Position numbers and translations under genes: made by a program. Below are positions 16,489 through 24,309 of a stretch of DNA of 44,787 bases, one piece after another (position 1 is the first letter of the stretch; each line of letters opens with the position of its first letter). The stretch is from CAYLOP01 sp964385305. GTDB lineage: Bacteria; Chloroflexota; Anaerolineae; Anaerolineales; E44-bin32. The DNA is taken from NCBI GenBank assembly GCA_964385305.1, contig CAYLOP010000012.1, positions 1-44,787 of the forward strand, written 5' to 3'. Below the pieces are notes generated by a model. That model was not told the origin of the DNA and ran no database searches. It saw nothing but the letters and a program-made list of their open reading frames with translations.

Positions 16489-16516
16489 ATTATATCGTAT
16501 GTCCTTGGGTGTGCAA
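16489..16516 (-). promoter_or_regulatory. promoter of the nurA-herA operon
   Basis: On the minus strand TTGCAC (16516-16511) and a perfect TATAAT (16494-16489) are 16 bases apart, giving a leader of about 20 bases before nurA. Confidence 0.72.
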
Positions 16517-16526
16517 TGTATTACGC

Positions 16527-16555
16527 TTGACCCTCCCTATTACGGGGGCTACAAT
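16527..16555 (+). promoter_or_regulatory. promoter of the DUF6754-GlmL-like cluster
   Basis: TTGACC (16527-16532) and TACAAT (16550-16555) are 17 bases apart. The box lies back to back with the nurA promoter, ten bases away. A GGGGG/CCCCC hairpin (16544-16560) overlaps the -10 box. Confidence 0.7.
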
Positions 16556-16642
16556 CCCCCAAGGACCAAGGTTCGCGAACGCCATTTCTCTGGGTTTGCG
16601 GGTTGTGGCCGATGCAAATGGGTTGTGCTATACTGCGCGGAG

Positions 16643-16891
16643 ATGGATGTTAAAGATTCACAGTCAGGTCGACTATCGACTTGGCTGCACCGTGTAGGTC
16701 TTCATGGCTTCGTCGCCGATCTGCTGGAGGCAATGGGTCCTCTGATGTATTTGGGCGCGCAGGCTGCGTACCTACTGGAACCCATGGCTAACGGCGCTGA
16801 GAACCCGATCGGCAGCTTTGCGCGCTTCCTGGAGGACCCTGAGCGAGTTTCAGGGTTCATCGCAAGTCTGCGAGAGGAGGGAGAAGCTTGA
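16643..16891 (+). CDS. small 82-residue protein heading the cluster
   Basis: Not recognised. After a polar start (MDVKDSQSGRLSTWLHR) it has a hydrophobic stretch (about residues 18-48, GFVADLLEAMGPLMYLGAQAAYLLEPM) that could lie in or on a membrane, then an amphipathic tail. The frame continues upstream to 16463, but the predicted transcription start near 16562 and the lack of recognisable sequence there favour ATG 16643; its GGAG is too close to act as a normal ribosome site. The TGA stop overlaps the TTG start of the DUF6754 gene, so the two are translationally coupled, which supports it as a real gene. Confidence 0.6.
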   Translation: MDVKDSQSGRLSTWLHRVGLHGFVADLLEAMGPLMYLGAQAAYLLEPMANGAENPIGSFARFLEDPERVSGFIASLREEGEA

Positions 16892-17637
16892 GCGGCGTCA
16901 ATCTTGTCGGTTTCGTCGTCTTATTACTATTCCTCGGTTTGCTAGCGGTCTTTGCTACGCTCGGCCGGCGATGGCCGACGGTTTTCCGGTCGATCCGAGG
17001 CTATGACGCGCTCGCACAGGCGATCGAAAGAGCTGTCGAAGCGGGTGATAGAGTTCATGTTTCCCTGGGAACCGGCTCAGTGATCGGGTCGGATAGCGCA
17101 CCTGCGTTCGTAGGTTTGGCGATGTTATCTCGCGTGGCGGCAGCAACCTCAATGAGCGATAAACCTGTTGTCGTCACAACTGGCGACGGCGCGATGTCGA
17201 TTTTGGCACAAGACACCTTGCGAACAGCGTATGGGCGGTTGAATGCTAACGAAAACTACCAACCACTTGCCGGCCGGATGCTGGGTCCAACGCCTTACTC
17301 CTATGTTGCAGGCTTGCCCACACTCCTGGCATTGGAGGATGTGTCGGTTCATATGTTGACAGGGTCCTTTGGGATCGAGGGCGCGTTAGCGGTTGATTTT
17401 GCCCGTCGAGATAACATGTTCATCCTGGCGGGCACGGACGATGCACAATCACAAGCCCTACTTTATGCCACAGCGGAATATCCTTTGATAGGCGAGGAGA
17501 TGTTTGCGGGAGGCGCCTATCTTAATGTTAACCAAATTCATCGCTCAAGCTTACGTACACAGGACGTGGTGCGGATCTTGATTGTCGCTGCGATCATCAT
17601 CGGAACACTATTGCGTACCTTGGGGGTGGGAATTTGA
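16888..17637 (+). CDS. DUF6754 membrane protein
   Basis: A 249-residue protein with one N-terminal helix (LVGFVVLLLFLGLLAVFATLG) and one C-terminal helix (ILIVAAIIIGTLLRTLGV) around a soluble domain of about 195 residues. The soluble domain carries the DUF6754 pattern: RVHVSLGTGSVIGSDSA, then VVVTTGDGAMSILAQDTLRTAY, and LTGSFGIEGAL. I recognise it as a family common in Anaerolineae; no function is known. The TTG start at 16888 is chosen because GAGGAGGGA lies six bases upstream and it overlaps the previous stop (TTGA); the next gene starts the same way, giving a tightly coupled chain. Confidence 0.8.
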   Translation: MSGVNLVGFVVLLLFLGLLAVFATLGRRWPTVFRSIRGYDALAQAIERAVEAGDRVHVSLGTGSVIGSDSAPAFVGLAMLSRVAAATSMSDKPVVVTTGDGAMSILAQDTLRTAYGRLNANENYQPLAGRMLGPTPYSYVAGLPTLLALEDVSVHMLTGSFGIEGALAVDFARRDNMFILAGTDDAQSQALLYATAEYPLIGEEMFAGGAYLNVNQIHRSSLRTQDVVRILIVAAIIIGTLLRTLGVGI

Positions 17638-18269
17638 AGATTGGCGCGTATCTGCTATGGGCTGTTGTGGCTGTCGCAACAGGATTTTTCGTCCTATTAG
17701 GATACTTCATCGACCACCAGGTGATCCTTAGCCTGCGCCTAGTCTTTATGCGATGGGCGGTTCTTCTAGCCGCTGTCGCGTTATTTGTGGGATTATTCAA
17801 TCTACTGTCCGTTCATTGGAGCAAGGTAAGTGATCAAGAACCGGGATGGCCTTATAGCGCGGTCTTGATCGTCGCTCTCCTCGTGACGCTTGTCTTGGGT
17901 CTTGTGTTTGGCCCAGACAACGATGTAGTGATACTCCTTTTCAACTACATTCACCTTCCTATCGAGTCTAGCCTAATGGCGTTGCTGGCAATTTCGCTGG
18001 CATTCGCCGGCTTCCGCATTGTTGCGCTTCGGCGTGATCTGATGAGCTTGATCTTTGTAGGTACTGCGTTTCTGATCTTGCTTGGCACTGGCCCATGGCC
18101 CGTCGCAGGTGAGAGCCAAATTCGCCTTTTCTTCGGGAATTTAAGGAATTGGATCGCGCAGGTGTGGGCTGCGGGAGGAGCGCGCGGCATTGTACTTGGC
18201 GTGGCACTAGGTGCGGTCGTCACAGGACTTCGTGTTCTGCTAGCGGTTGACAGACCGTATGGGGATTGA
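17634..18269 (+). CDS. polytopic membrane protein of the cluster
   Basis: A 211-residue integral membrane protein with about six helices, starting YLLWAVVAVATGFFVLLGYFI and ending IVLGVALGAVVTGLRVLLAV. No family recognised and no charged catalytic pattern seen. It starts with TTG at 17634, preceded by GGGGGTGGG, and overlaps the DUF6754 stop by four bases. Its stop lies four bases before the zinc-ribbon gene. It is likely a structural or transport part of the same membrane complex (inference from gene order only). Confidence 0.75.
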   Translation: MKIGAYLLWAVVAVATGFFVLLGYFIDHQVILSLRLVFMRWAVLLAAVALFVGLFNLLSVHWSKVSDQEPGWPYSAVLIVALLVTLVLGLVFGPDNDVVILLFNYIHLPIESSLMALLAISLAFAGFRIVALRRDLMSLIFVGTAFLILLGTGPWPVAGESQIRLFFGNLRNWIAQVWAAGGARGIVLGVALGAVVTGLRVLLAVDRPYGD

Positions 18270-18273
18270 GGAA

Positions 18274-20622
18274 ATGGCCGAGATTCGCTGCCCGATGTGC
18301 AGCAAACTCAATCCAGATGATGCTGAGATCTGTGCCTATTGTGAAGCGCGCCTCAAGCCCTTGGTGATAGATTCTCCATTAGATGAAACTCCCCTGGGTG
18401 GCGCAGAGGAAGAGCGCGCCGTACAAGATCGGGGTGGCGAAGAAGTACCAGACTGGTTGAACCGTATCAGGGCACAGGCAGAGAAGGAAAAGCAGGAATC
18501 TCCTGCCCCGGATGAGGCTGAGGAAGAAATCGAGGCGCCGGATTGGCTTGGTCGTTTAAGAACCGTTGAGGAGGATAGCGAAGTAGGCCCTCCAAGCGAT
18601 AAAATTCCCGATTGGTTGTCGGCTTTTGACGAGGCAGGGGAAGAGGACGACGAAGGAGAAGAGGAAGAAGAGAGAGAAGAACCAGTTACGGAAGAGACGG
18701 ACTGGATTTCTCGCATGCGAGAGTCAGAACCTGAACCTGAGCCTGAACCTGAGCAAGAGGAGGAGGAGCCTGCCGCTCCCGCTGATGAGGATGAGGATTG
18801 GTTGTCGCGTCTGCGGGATGAAAGCGCGGAGGACCAACTTGCCAGTGCCGAGGGCATCGAGCCTGAGAAAGAGGACGTCGAATGGGACCAGGAGATCGTC
18901 CCCCCATTCGAAGACTTTGAACTGGAAGTTGGTGCGGATATCCAGGAAGAATCGTTAGGCTTGGATATCGACATTCCATCGCCTAAAGACGTTCCCTACG
19001 TGGATGATGAAGTCGAACCTGAAGCTAAATTACCACAGGAAGCTATTCCCTCCGATGAACTAGAGGAAGAAGAGGCACTGCCACCATCCGAAGAAATCAT
19101 TGCCGAAGACGTTATTGATTGGGAGCAGTTAGAAGCCTCGCTCGATTTTGCGGATGACAGGGAGGAGGATGAGGAGGACTTCGAGCTTGAGGAGATACCC
19201 TCTAGGATCAGCGAAACCCCGTTGCAGGAAGTAGATGCCGCTGAGGAAGCGACAGGAGTCGCGGTAGAGGCGGAGGGGATGCCGGAGTGGCTTCAAGATG
19301 CACGGCCTCCATCGGATGGTGAGTTTCCCTATGTCCCAGCCCTCATCTTTGACGAGAAGGAAGCTGAACCCGGGGAAGAAGAAGCCGATATCGATCTTGA
19401 AGAAATCGAGCTTCCGGGCTGGCTGAATGAGCTGCGTGACGCTGGTGCCGATGAGGCTGTACCTGTTCCAGACGCCTCGTCAGATTTGGCCCCAGCGACT
19501 TTGCCATCATGGCTTGAGGCCATGCGACCGGTCGAGACCTTTCGATCCACGGTTGAGATCGAATCCGTTGAAGATCAAGTTGTGGAATCGGCTGGCCCCT
19601 TAGCGGGATTACGCGGTGTTCTCATGGCAGAGCCCGTTGTGGCTTTACCTCGTTCTGTGAGCGTTGGAGCAGCCCATCTCAATGTAACAGAGCGTCAGTT
19701 CGCCCAATCAGAGATCCTCAACCGGATGATCACACAGGAGGAGCAAGAACGACCAAAATCTGCTGTCAAACGCGCCCGCATCCCAGCTCTGCGTTGGGCG
19801 ATCAGCCTTGTGCTGCTCCTGGCAGTAGTTTTGCCCATTTTCTCGCCCTCCATGGCAGTTGGGCGTTTTCCCATCCCCAGCTTTGTGCCACGTGAACTCG
19901 GCCCAGTGTACACGCTCGTTGGTAGTCTGCCCACAGAACAGCCAGTGCTGATCGTGTTTGATTATCCGCCCGGCTATAGCGGGGAAATGGATGCTGTGGC
20001 AGGTGCCCTGCTCAAACAGCTCACGGCTCATGAGCTCAATCTCGTGACGATCTCAACAAGTCCTACCGGGCCTCTACTTGCGACGCGTCTGATCGACCAA
20101 GTAAACACTACAGGAACGGGACATCTCAATCTCGGTTATCTCTCGGGAGGATCGACGGCTATTCAACTATTCGCCGCCGCACCTCGTGAAGCCGTCCTGC
20201 GTGGTTTTAGGCTTCCTCAAGAGATGGAGGCCAAATCTGTTTGGGAATCGCCGATCTTGGAGAATGTCTCACGCTTGTCGGATTTTGGGCTTATCGCTGT
20301 GATCACAGCTGGTTCGGAGACTGCCCGAACCTGGGCAGAACAAGTTACCCCATGGGTCGGTGATACGCCTGTAATTATGGTGTTGAGCGCTGGAATAGAG
20401 CCACTGGTGCGTCCATATTATGAATCTTTGAAGCCGCAAGTCGACGGCCTGCTGACAGGATTGCCGGCTGCTGTCGCTTATGAGCAATTGAATGGGCATG
20501 CAGCCGCAGCATATGCGCGCTGGGATGCCTTTGGGTCGGGATTGATCGCCGTTGAGTTGGTCTTGATTGCAGGAGCCATTTATGGGGTAGCGACGTGGTT
20601 CCTTCGACTGAAGAATGAATGA
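18274..20622 (+). CDS. acidic zinc-ribbon membrane protein with DWLxxLR repeats
   Basis: A 782-residue protein. A zinc ribbon (CPMCSKLNPDDAEICAYC) opens the sequence. A very acidic, low-complexity region of about 420 residues follows, punctuated by eight copies of a short motif at about residues 58, 88, 111, 141, 173, 336, 380 and 410: PDWLNRIR, PDWLGRLR, PDWLSAF, TDWISRMR, EDWLSRLR, PEWLQDAR, PGWLNELR, PSWLEAMR. A membrane helix near 505-525 (ISLVLLLAVVLPIF) leads to a soluble domain of about 220 residues and a C-terminal helix. The repeats look like docking peptides for a partner with many sites. ATG 18274 is preferred, four bases after the previous stop with TGAGG in front; ATG 18259 is possible. 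It overlaps the next gene as ATGA. Confidence 0.8.
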   Translation: MAEIRCPMCSKLNPDDAEICAYCEARLKPLVIDSPLDETPLGGAEEERAVQDRGGEEVPDWLNRIRAQAEKEKQESPAPDEAEEEIEAPDWLGRLRTVEEDSEVGPPSDKIPDWLSAFDEAGEEDDEGEEEEEREEPVTEETDWISRMRESEPEPEPEPEQEEEEPAAPADEDEDWLSRLRDESAEDQLASAEGIEPEKEDVEWDQEIVPPFEDFELEVGADIQEESLGLDIDIPSPKDVPYVDDEVEPEAKLPQEAIPSDELEEEEALPPSEEIIAEDVIDWEQLEASLDFADDREEDEEDFELEEIPSRISETPLQEVDAAEEATGVAVEAEGMPEWLQDARPPSDGEFPYVPALIFDEKEAEPGEEEADIDLEEIELPGWLNELRDAGADEAVPVPDASSDLAPATLPSWLEAMRPVETFRSTVEIESVEDQVVESAGPLAGLRGVLMAEPVVALPRSVSVGAAHLNVTERQFAQSEILNRMITQEEQERPKSAVKRARIPALRWAISLVLLLAVVLPIFSPSMAVGRFPIPSFVPRELGPVYTLVGSLPTEQPVLIVFDYPPGYSGEMDAVAGALLKQLTAHELNLVTISTSPTGPLLATRLIDQVNTTGTGHLNLGYLSGGSTAIQLFAAAPREAVLRGFRLPQEMEAKSVWESPILENVSRLSDFGLIAVITAGSETARTWAEQVTPWVGDTPVIMVLSAGIEPLVRPYYESLKPQVDGLLTGLPAAVAYEQLNGHAAAAYARWDAFGSGLIAVELVLIAGAIYGVATWFLRLKNE

Positions 20623-21359
20623 GGCATGAGGCTGATCTGATGACGGGTCTCTCCACGATGGATTTTTTCGGTACGATCATAGCAGCGGTCTTGACCATCA
20701 TGGTCCTCAGCTATCTTATCGGGGACAATGTGCTCTTTCGTATCGCCACATACCTCTTCATCGGGGTCGCGGCGGGTTATACAGGCTCCATCGCCTGGCA
20801 TCACGTCATATTCCCGGGGCTCATCGAGCCTTTGTTTACAACGGATTTAGGTGAGATTTTCACGCCCACCACCATTGTCACCCTTCTCGTACCCTGGTTC
20901 TTGGCACTCATGCTGCTCTTGAAAATGTCGAATGCGACCGCGCGTTATGGAAGTCTTCCAGTGGCGATCCTGGTCGGGGTAGGCGCTGCCGTGATCGTGG
21001 GCGGCGGAATAACAGGGACGATCATCCCACAATCACTTGCAGCGATGGAAACTCTCGATCCTTTCGCCCAAGCCCCTTTAACGGGTGAAACTGGTTTTGA
21101 GCGCATAGTGAATGTGTTGATCATGCTTGTTGGCACGATAAGCACATTGATCTACTTCCGTTTCAGCGCTCGGCGCGGTCCTTCGGGTGAGGCGCTCCAA
21201 ACCCCCTTGACGAGAACGGTGTCTAATGTAGGGCGCGTATTTATCGCGATGACGTTTGGTGTGATGTATGCAGGTGCCATAGCAGCGACGATGGTCGTTT
21301 TCGCTGAGCGCATTCAATTTCTGCGAGATGTGCTTTCTATGCTGATAAGGGGATCGTGA
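20619..21359 (+). CDS. polytopic membrane protein of the cluster
   Basis: A 246-residue integral membrane protein with about six or seven helices. No family recognised. Gly-rich helices (VAILVGVGAAVIVGGGITGTII) and a final VFIAMTFGVMYAGAIAATMVVFAE are the main features. The ATG at 20619 overlaps the zinc-ribbon stop (ATGA). An ATG at 20640 with GAGG eight bases upstream is an alternative that would remove seven polar residues. Its stop lies seven bases before the GlmL-like gene. Confidence 0.75.
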   Translation: MRHEADLMTGLSTMDFFGTIIAAVLTIMVLSYLIGDNVLFRIATYLFIGVAAGYTGSIAWHHVIFPGLIEPLFTTDLGEIFTPTTIVTLLVPWFLALMLLLKMSNATARYGSLPVAILVGVGAAVIVGGGITGTIIPQSLAAMETLDPFAQAPLTGETGFERIVNVLIMLVGTISTLIYFRFSARRGPSGEALQTPLTRTVSNVGRVFIAMTFGVMYAGAIAATMVVFAERIQFLRDVLSMLIRGS

Positions 21360-21366
21360 AGCGTAT

Positions 21367-23127
21367 ATGAGTTCAATTATTGATGTCGATACGCTATTGG
21401 CTGTTGATGTGGGGAGTGTGAACACTCGCGCGAGTCTCTTCGATGTTGTCAATGGGCATTATCGTTTGGTTGCCTCGGGACGCGCGCCGTCCACGGCAGG
21501 TGCACCAATCTTTGACATCAGTGAGGGCGTTCGCATGTCCTTGGACCGGATCAAGAATATTACAGGCCGGCAGCTTGTCGACGAGTCGGAAACCTTAATC
21601 ATACCTACCACCAAGGAAGGCGCAGGCGTGGATGTCTTCATTGCCACAGCCACCGGCGGTCCGAGAGTTCGCGCAGTCCTGGTTGGTTTGATGCCAGGTG
21701 TCTCCATGCGGTCCGTCCGAAATTTGGCGACTTCATCCTACCTGGAGATCGTCGGTGAGATCAGTCTGATGGACCGTCGTAGGGAAGAGGAACAAATCGA
21801 TGTCATCCTCTCGACTCGCCCGGACCTGATTCTAATTGCAGGTGGGACGGATGGTGGCGCTAGCGAGTCTGTCCTGCGGCTCGTCGACGTCGTCGGCATA
21901 GCAGCTCGCTTAATCCCGGACACGGAGCGACCGCGTATCGTGTATGCCGGTAATCAAGAGCTTGGGGCGGCTGTGATGGAGCGTTTCGGGGATCGGCTGT
22001 CTGTGACGTTGACGCCGAATGTGCGGCCAAGTTTGGAGAGGGAGGAACTTTCTCCGGCACATCAAAGTCTGGCACAAACGATCGCGGAGATACGTGCTTC
22101 GAGAATCTCAGGCTTTCATGAGCTCAAGCAGTGGACCAGCGATAACCTCATGCTTACAGCGGATGCCTTCAGCAGGGTTGTACGATACCTGAGCCAAATC
22201 TACAGTCCAGAGAAAGGCGTACTTGGGATTGACCTAGGCGCAAGTCAAACGACTGTTGCAGCAGCTTTCGATGGGGATTTACGGGTTTCCGTCCAATCAG
22301 ACTTGGGAATGGGGTCATCGTTGCCGATGATTCTCAAGCAAAGTAATTTAGATGCCATCATGCAATGGCTCCCTGTCGAGATGTCGGCTGATCGTGTACG
22401 CGATTATATCTACAACAAGGCGCTCTATCCGCAAACGATTCCCATGGAGATGGATGAATTGCATCTCGAATACGCGCTTGCTCGCGAGGTCATTCGATCC
22501 TCAGTTAGCGCGGCGCGAGGTGGATGGCCGGTGGAGAAGAGTGCGCGAGGCATCTGGTTGATGCCCCCTCTTGAACCCATCATCGCCAGTGGCGGGACTT
22601 TGGCACGTGCACCTCGTCCTGGTTACGCAGCCCTCATGTTGCTTGACGCGATCCAGCCTGTGGGCATTACCACGCTTGTCTTGGACCCACACAACCTCAC
22701 CTCCGCGCTGGGTGCGGCAGCAAGGCCCTTGCCCATCGTCACCGTCCAGGTTCTGGAATCTGGAAGCTATGTTAGCCTGGGAACGGTTGTGGCACCCAGC
22801 GGAAGAGCGCGTTTTGGGCGCAGAATCCTCCGGATTCGAATGGATCCAGAAGGTGGAGAGCAAAGTATGGCAGGCGAGGTTCGGAGGGGCCAATTAGTTG
22901 TCTTACCTCTGCCTCAAGGGAGTCATGCTCGTTTGACCTTACGCCCGGAAAGGGGCATCGATGTAGGGTTTGGTGGGCCGGGGAGAGCGGGGACTCTGCG
23001 TGTAAGTGGGGGAGCGGTGGGTTTAATCATCGATGCACGTGGAAGACCGCTCTTGACACCGAAGCATCCTGCTCAACGTCGGGAGCTGAACCAAAAGTGG
23101 TTGTGGGACATCGGTGCGCTGGAATGA
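21367..23127 (+). CDS. GlmL/MutL-like actin-fold ATPase
   Basis: A 586-residue protein of the GlmL (glutamate mutase L) family in the actin/Hsp70 superfamily. Two phosphate-binding loops are visible: LLAVDVGSVNTRASLFD near residue 10 and VLGIDLGASQTTVAAAF near residue 285, with LILIAGGTDGGA between them and PIIASGGTLARAP later, close to the adenosine motif. The last 150 residues (LGTVVAPSGRARFGRRILR onward) look like an added beta-rich domain. In amino-acid fermenters GlmL is encoded beside B12-dependent mutases and is thought to maintain them; no mutase gene is here. With five membrane or membrane-anchored proteins around it, it more likely energises or assembles this complex (inference). 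Start ATG 21367; the ribosome site is weak. Confidence 0.85.
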   Translation: MSSIIDVDTLLAVDVGSVNTRASLFDVVNGHYRLVASGRAPSTAGAPIFDISEGVRMSLDRIKNITGRQLVDESETLIIPTTKEGAGVDVFIATATGGPRVRAVLVGLMPGVSMRSVRNLATSSYLEIVGEISLMDRRREEEQIDVILSTRPDLILIAGGTDGGASESVLRLVDVVGIAARLIPDTERPRIVYAGNQELGAAVMERFGDRLSVTLTPNVRPSLEREELSPAHQSLAQTIAEIRASRISGFHELKQWTSDNLMLTADAFSRVVRYLSQIYSPEKGVLGIDLGASQTTVAAAFDGDLRVSVQSDLGMGSSLPMILKQSNLDAIMQWLPVEMSADRVRDYIYNKALYPQTIPMEMDELHLEYALAREVIRSSVSAARGGWPVEKSARGIWLMPPLEPIIASGGTLARAPRPGYAALMLLDAIQPVGITTLVLDPHNLTSALGAAARPLPIVTVQVLESGSYVSLGTVVAPSGRARFGRRILRIRMDPEGGEQSMAGEVRRGQLVVLPLPQGSHARLTLRPERGIDVGFGGPGRAGTLRVSGGAVGLIIDARGRPLLTPKHPAQRRELNQKWLWDIGALE

Positions 23128-23167
23128 TGATCTGGCACTATTCTTGCAACGGATTGCGTGTTGAGAT

Positions 23168-24235
23168 ATGGACGATTTCTTTGTAGCTCCGGTGACACAT
23201 GTCATCCCAATGACGACCATCCGGCGCGAACGGGTTCTCCCCGTGCCGGGTACGATAACCGCGCGAGTGAACGAAAAGGTCCACGCCACACATGTTGTGG
23301 CCGAAGCAGCGCCAACGCCCCGACATAGGTTCCTGGACATCGCTCGAGGGTTGGGTGTGGCTGAGCGCCAGGCGGAGCGCTTCTTGGTTTGTGCACGGGG
23401 CGACCGTTTGGAGGAAGGTGACCTGATTGCTGGCCCCCTTGGCCTTGCACGTCGGGCGGTCCGTGCCCCAGGCGATGGACGTGTTGTGGCAATTGAAAGA
23501 GGGCGTGTCCTGTATGAGTTGCATGGAGAGCCGCATCGACTACGAGCCGGTTTTCCCGGCAAAGTTGTCGCCACGGATGGCTCGTGTAAGGTTACTATTG
23601 AAACCCAAGGTGCACTCATCCAGGGCGTTTGGGGAAATGGACGTGAGGATTACGGTTTAATGCGCATGGTGAGCGAGGATAGGGGTGCCAGGCTGCAAAC
23701 AGGTCAATTGGACATTAATTTCCGAGGTGCCATCCTTGTAGCAAGCGTCTGTGATCACCCAGCGCCACTCCATCAAGCCACGGAACTCGCAGTGCGGGGT
23801 GTGATCCTTGGAAGCATCGATTCGGAGTTGGTCGGTATTGTCCGCCGCCTGCCCTATCCGCTTCTTGTAACAGAGGGCTTTGGTAAGCGTCCGATCAATA
23901 AGCCTGCATTTAACCTGCTTATGAACAATGCGGGGCGTGAGGTGGCGATCCATGCACATCCCATGCGCGCCGATTCGAACCAGCGGCCTGAGTTGATCAT
24001 CCCGCTGGCACCGAATCACCCCACAGAGCTGCCAGACGAAGTGATCACACTTATACCGGGAACACAGGTACGTATCCTGCGAGCGCCTCTCCACGGTCAG
24101 GTCGGTATTATCCGTGAGGTACTCTCACAAAGCTTTTTATTCCCGAGTGGAATCCGGGCGCGCAGCGCGACCGTTGACTTGGAAGAAGGCGGTACGACAA
24201 CGGTGCCGCTGGCAAATTTGGATGTGCTTCAATGA
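23168..24235 (+). CDS. barrel-sandwich / KOW-like protein of the cluster
   Basis: A 355-residue soluble protein without a signal peptide. The N-terminal half reads like a lipoyl/biotinyl-type barrel-sandwich domain (VPGTITARVNEKVHATHVVAEA, then GDRLEEGDLIAG and VRAPGDGRVVAIERGRVLYE). Position 130-165 holds VTIETQGALIQGVWGNGRED, which I recall from uncharacterised proteins encoded beside GlmL homologues. The C-terminal 60 residues (TQVRILRAPLHGQVGIIREV, ending VPLANLDVLQ) resemble a KOW-type small beta barrel. No catalytic motif is seen. The gene follows the GlmL-like gene by 40 bases; ATG 23168 has only GAG upstream. Confidence 0.7.
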   Translation: MDDFFVAPVTHVIPMTTIRRERVLPVPGTITARVNEKVHATHVVAEAAPTPRHRFLDIARGLGVAERQAERFLVCARGDRLEEGDLIAGPLGLARRAVRAPGDGRVVAIERGRVLYELHGEPHRLRAGFPGKVVATDGSCKVTIETQGALIQGVWGNGREDYGLMRMVSEDRGARLQTGQLDINFRGAILVASVCDHPAPLHQATELAVRGVILGSIDSELVGIVRRLPYPLLVTEGFGKRPINKPAFNLLMNNAGREVAIHAHPMRADSNQRPELIIPLAPNHPTELPDEVITLIPGTQVRILRAPLHGQVGIIREVLSQSFLFPSGIRARSATVDLEEGGTTTVPLANLDVLQ

Positions 24236-24309
24236 AGAAATCAGGTGACCGCCAGCGCGCGGTCGATCACAAGGTCGCATGTTGACCTATAAAGCGAGGA
24301 GAATGGACG

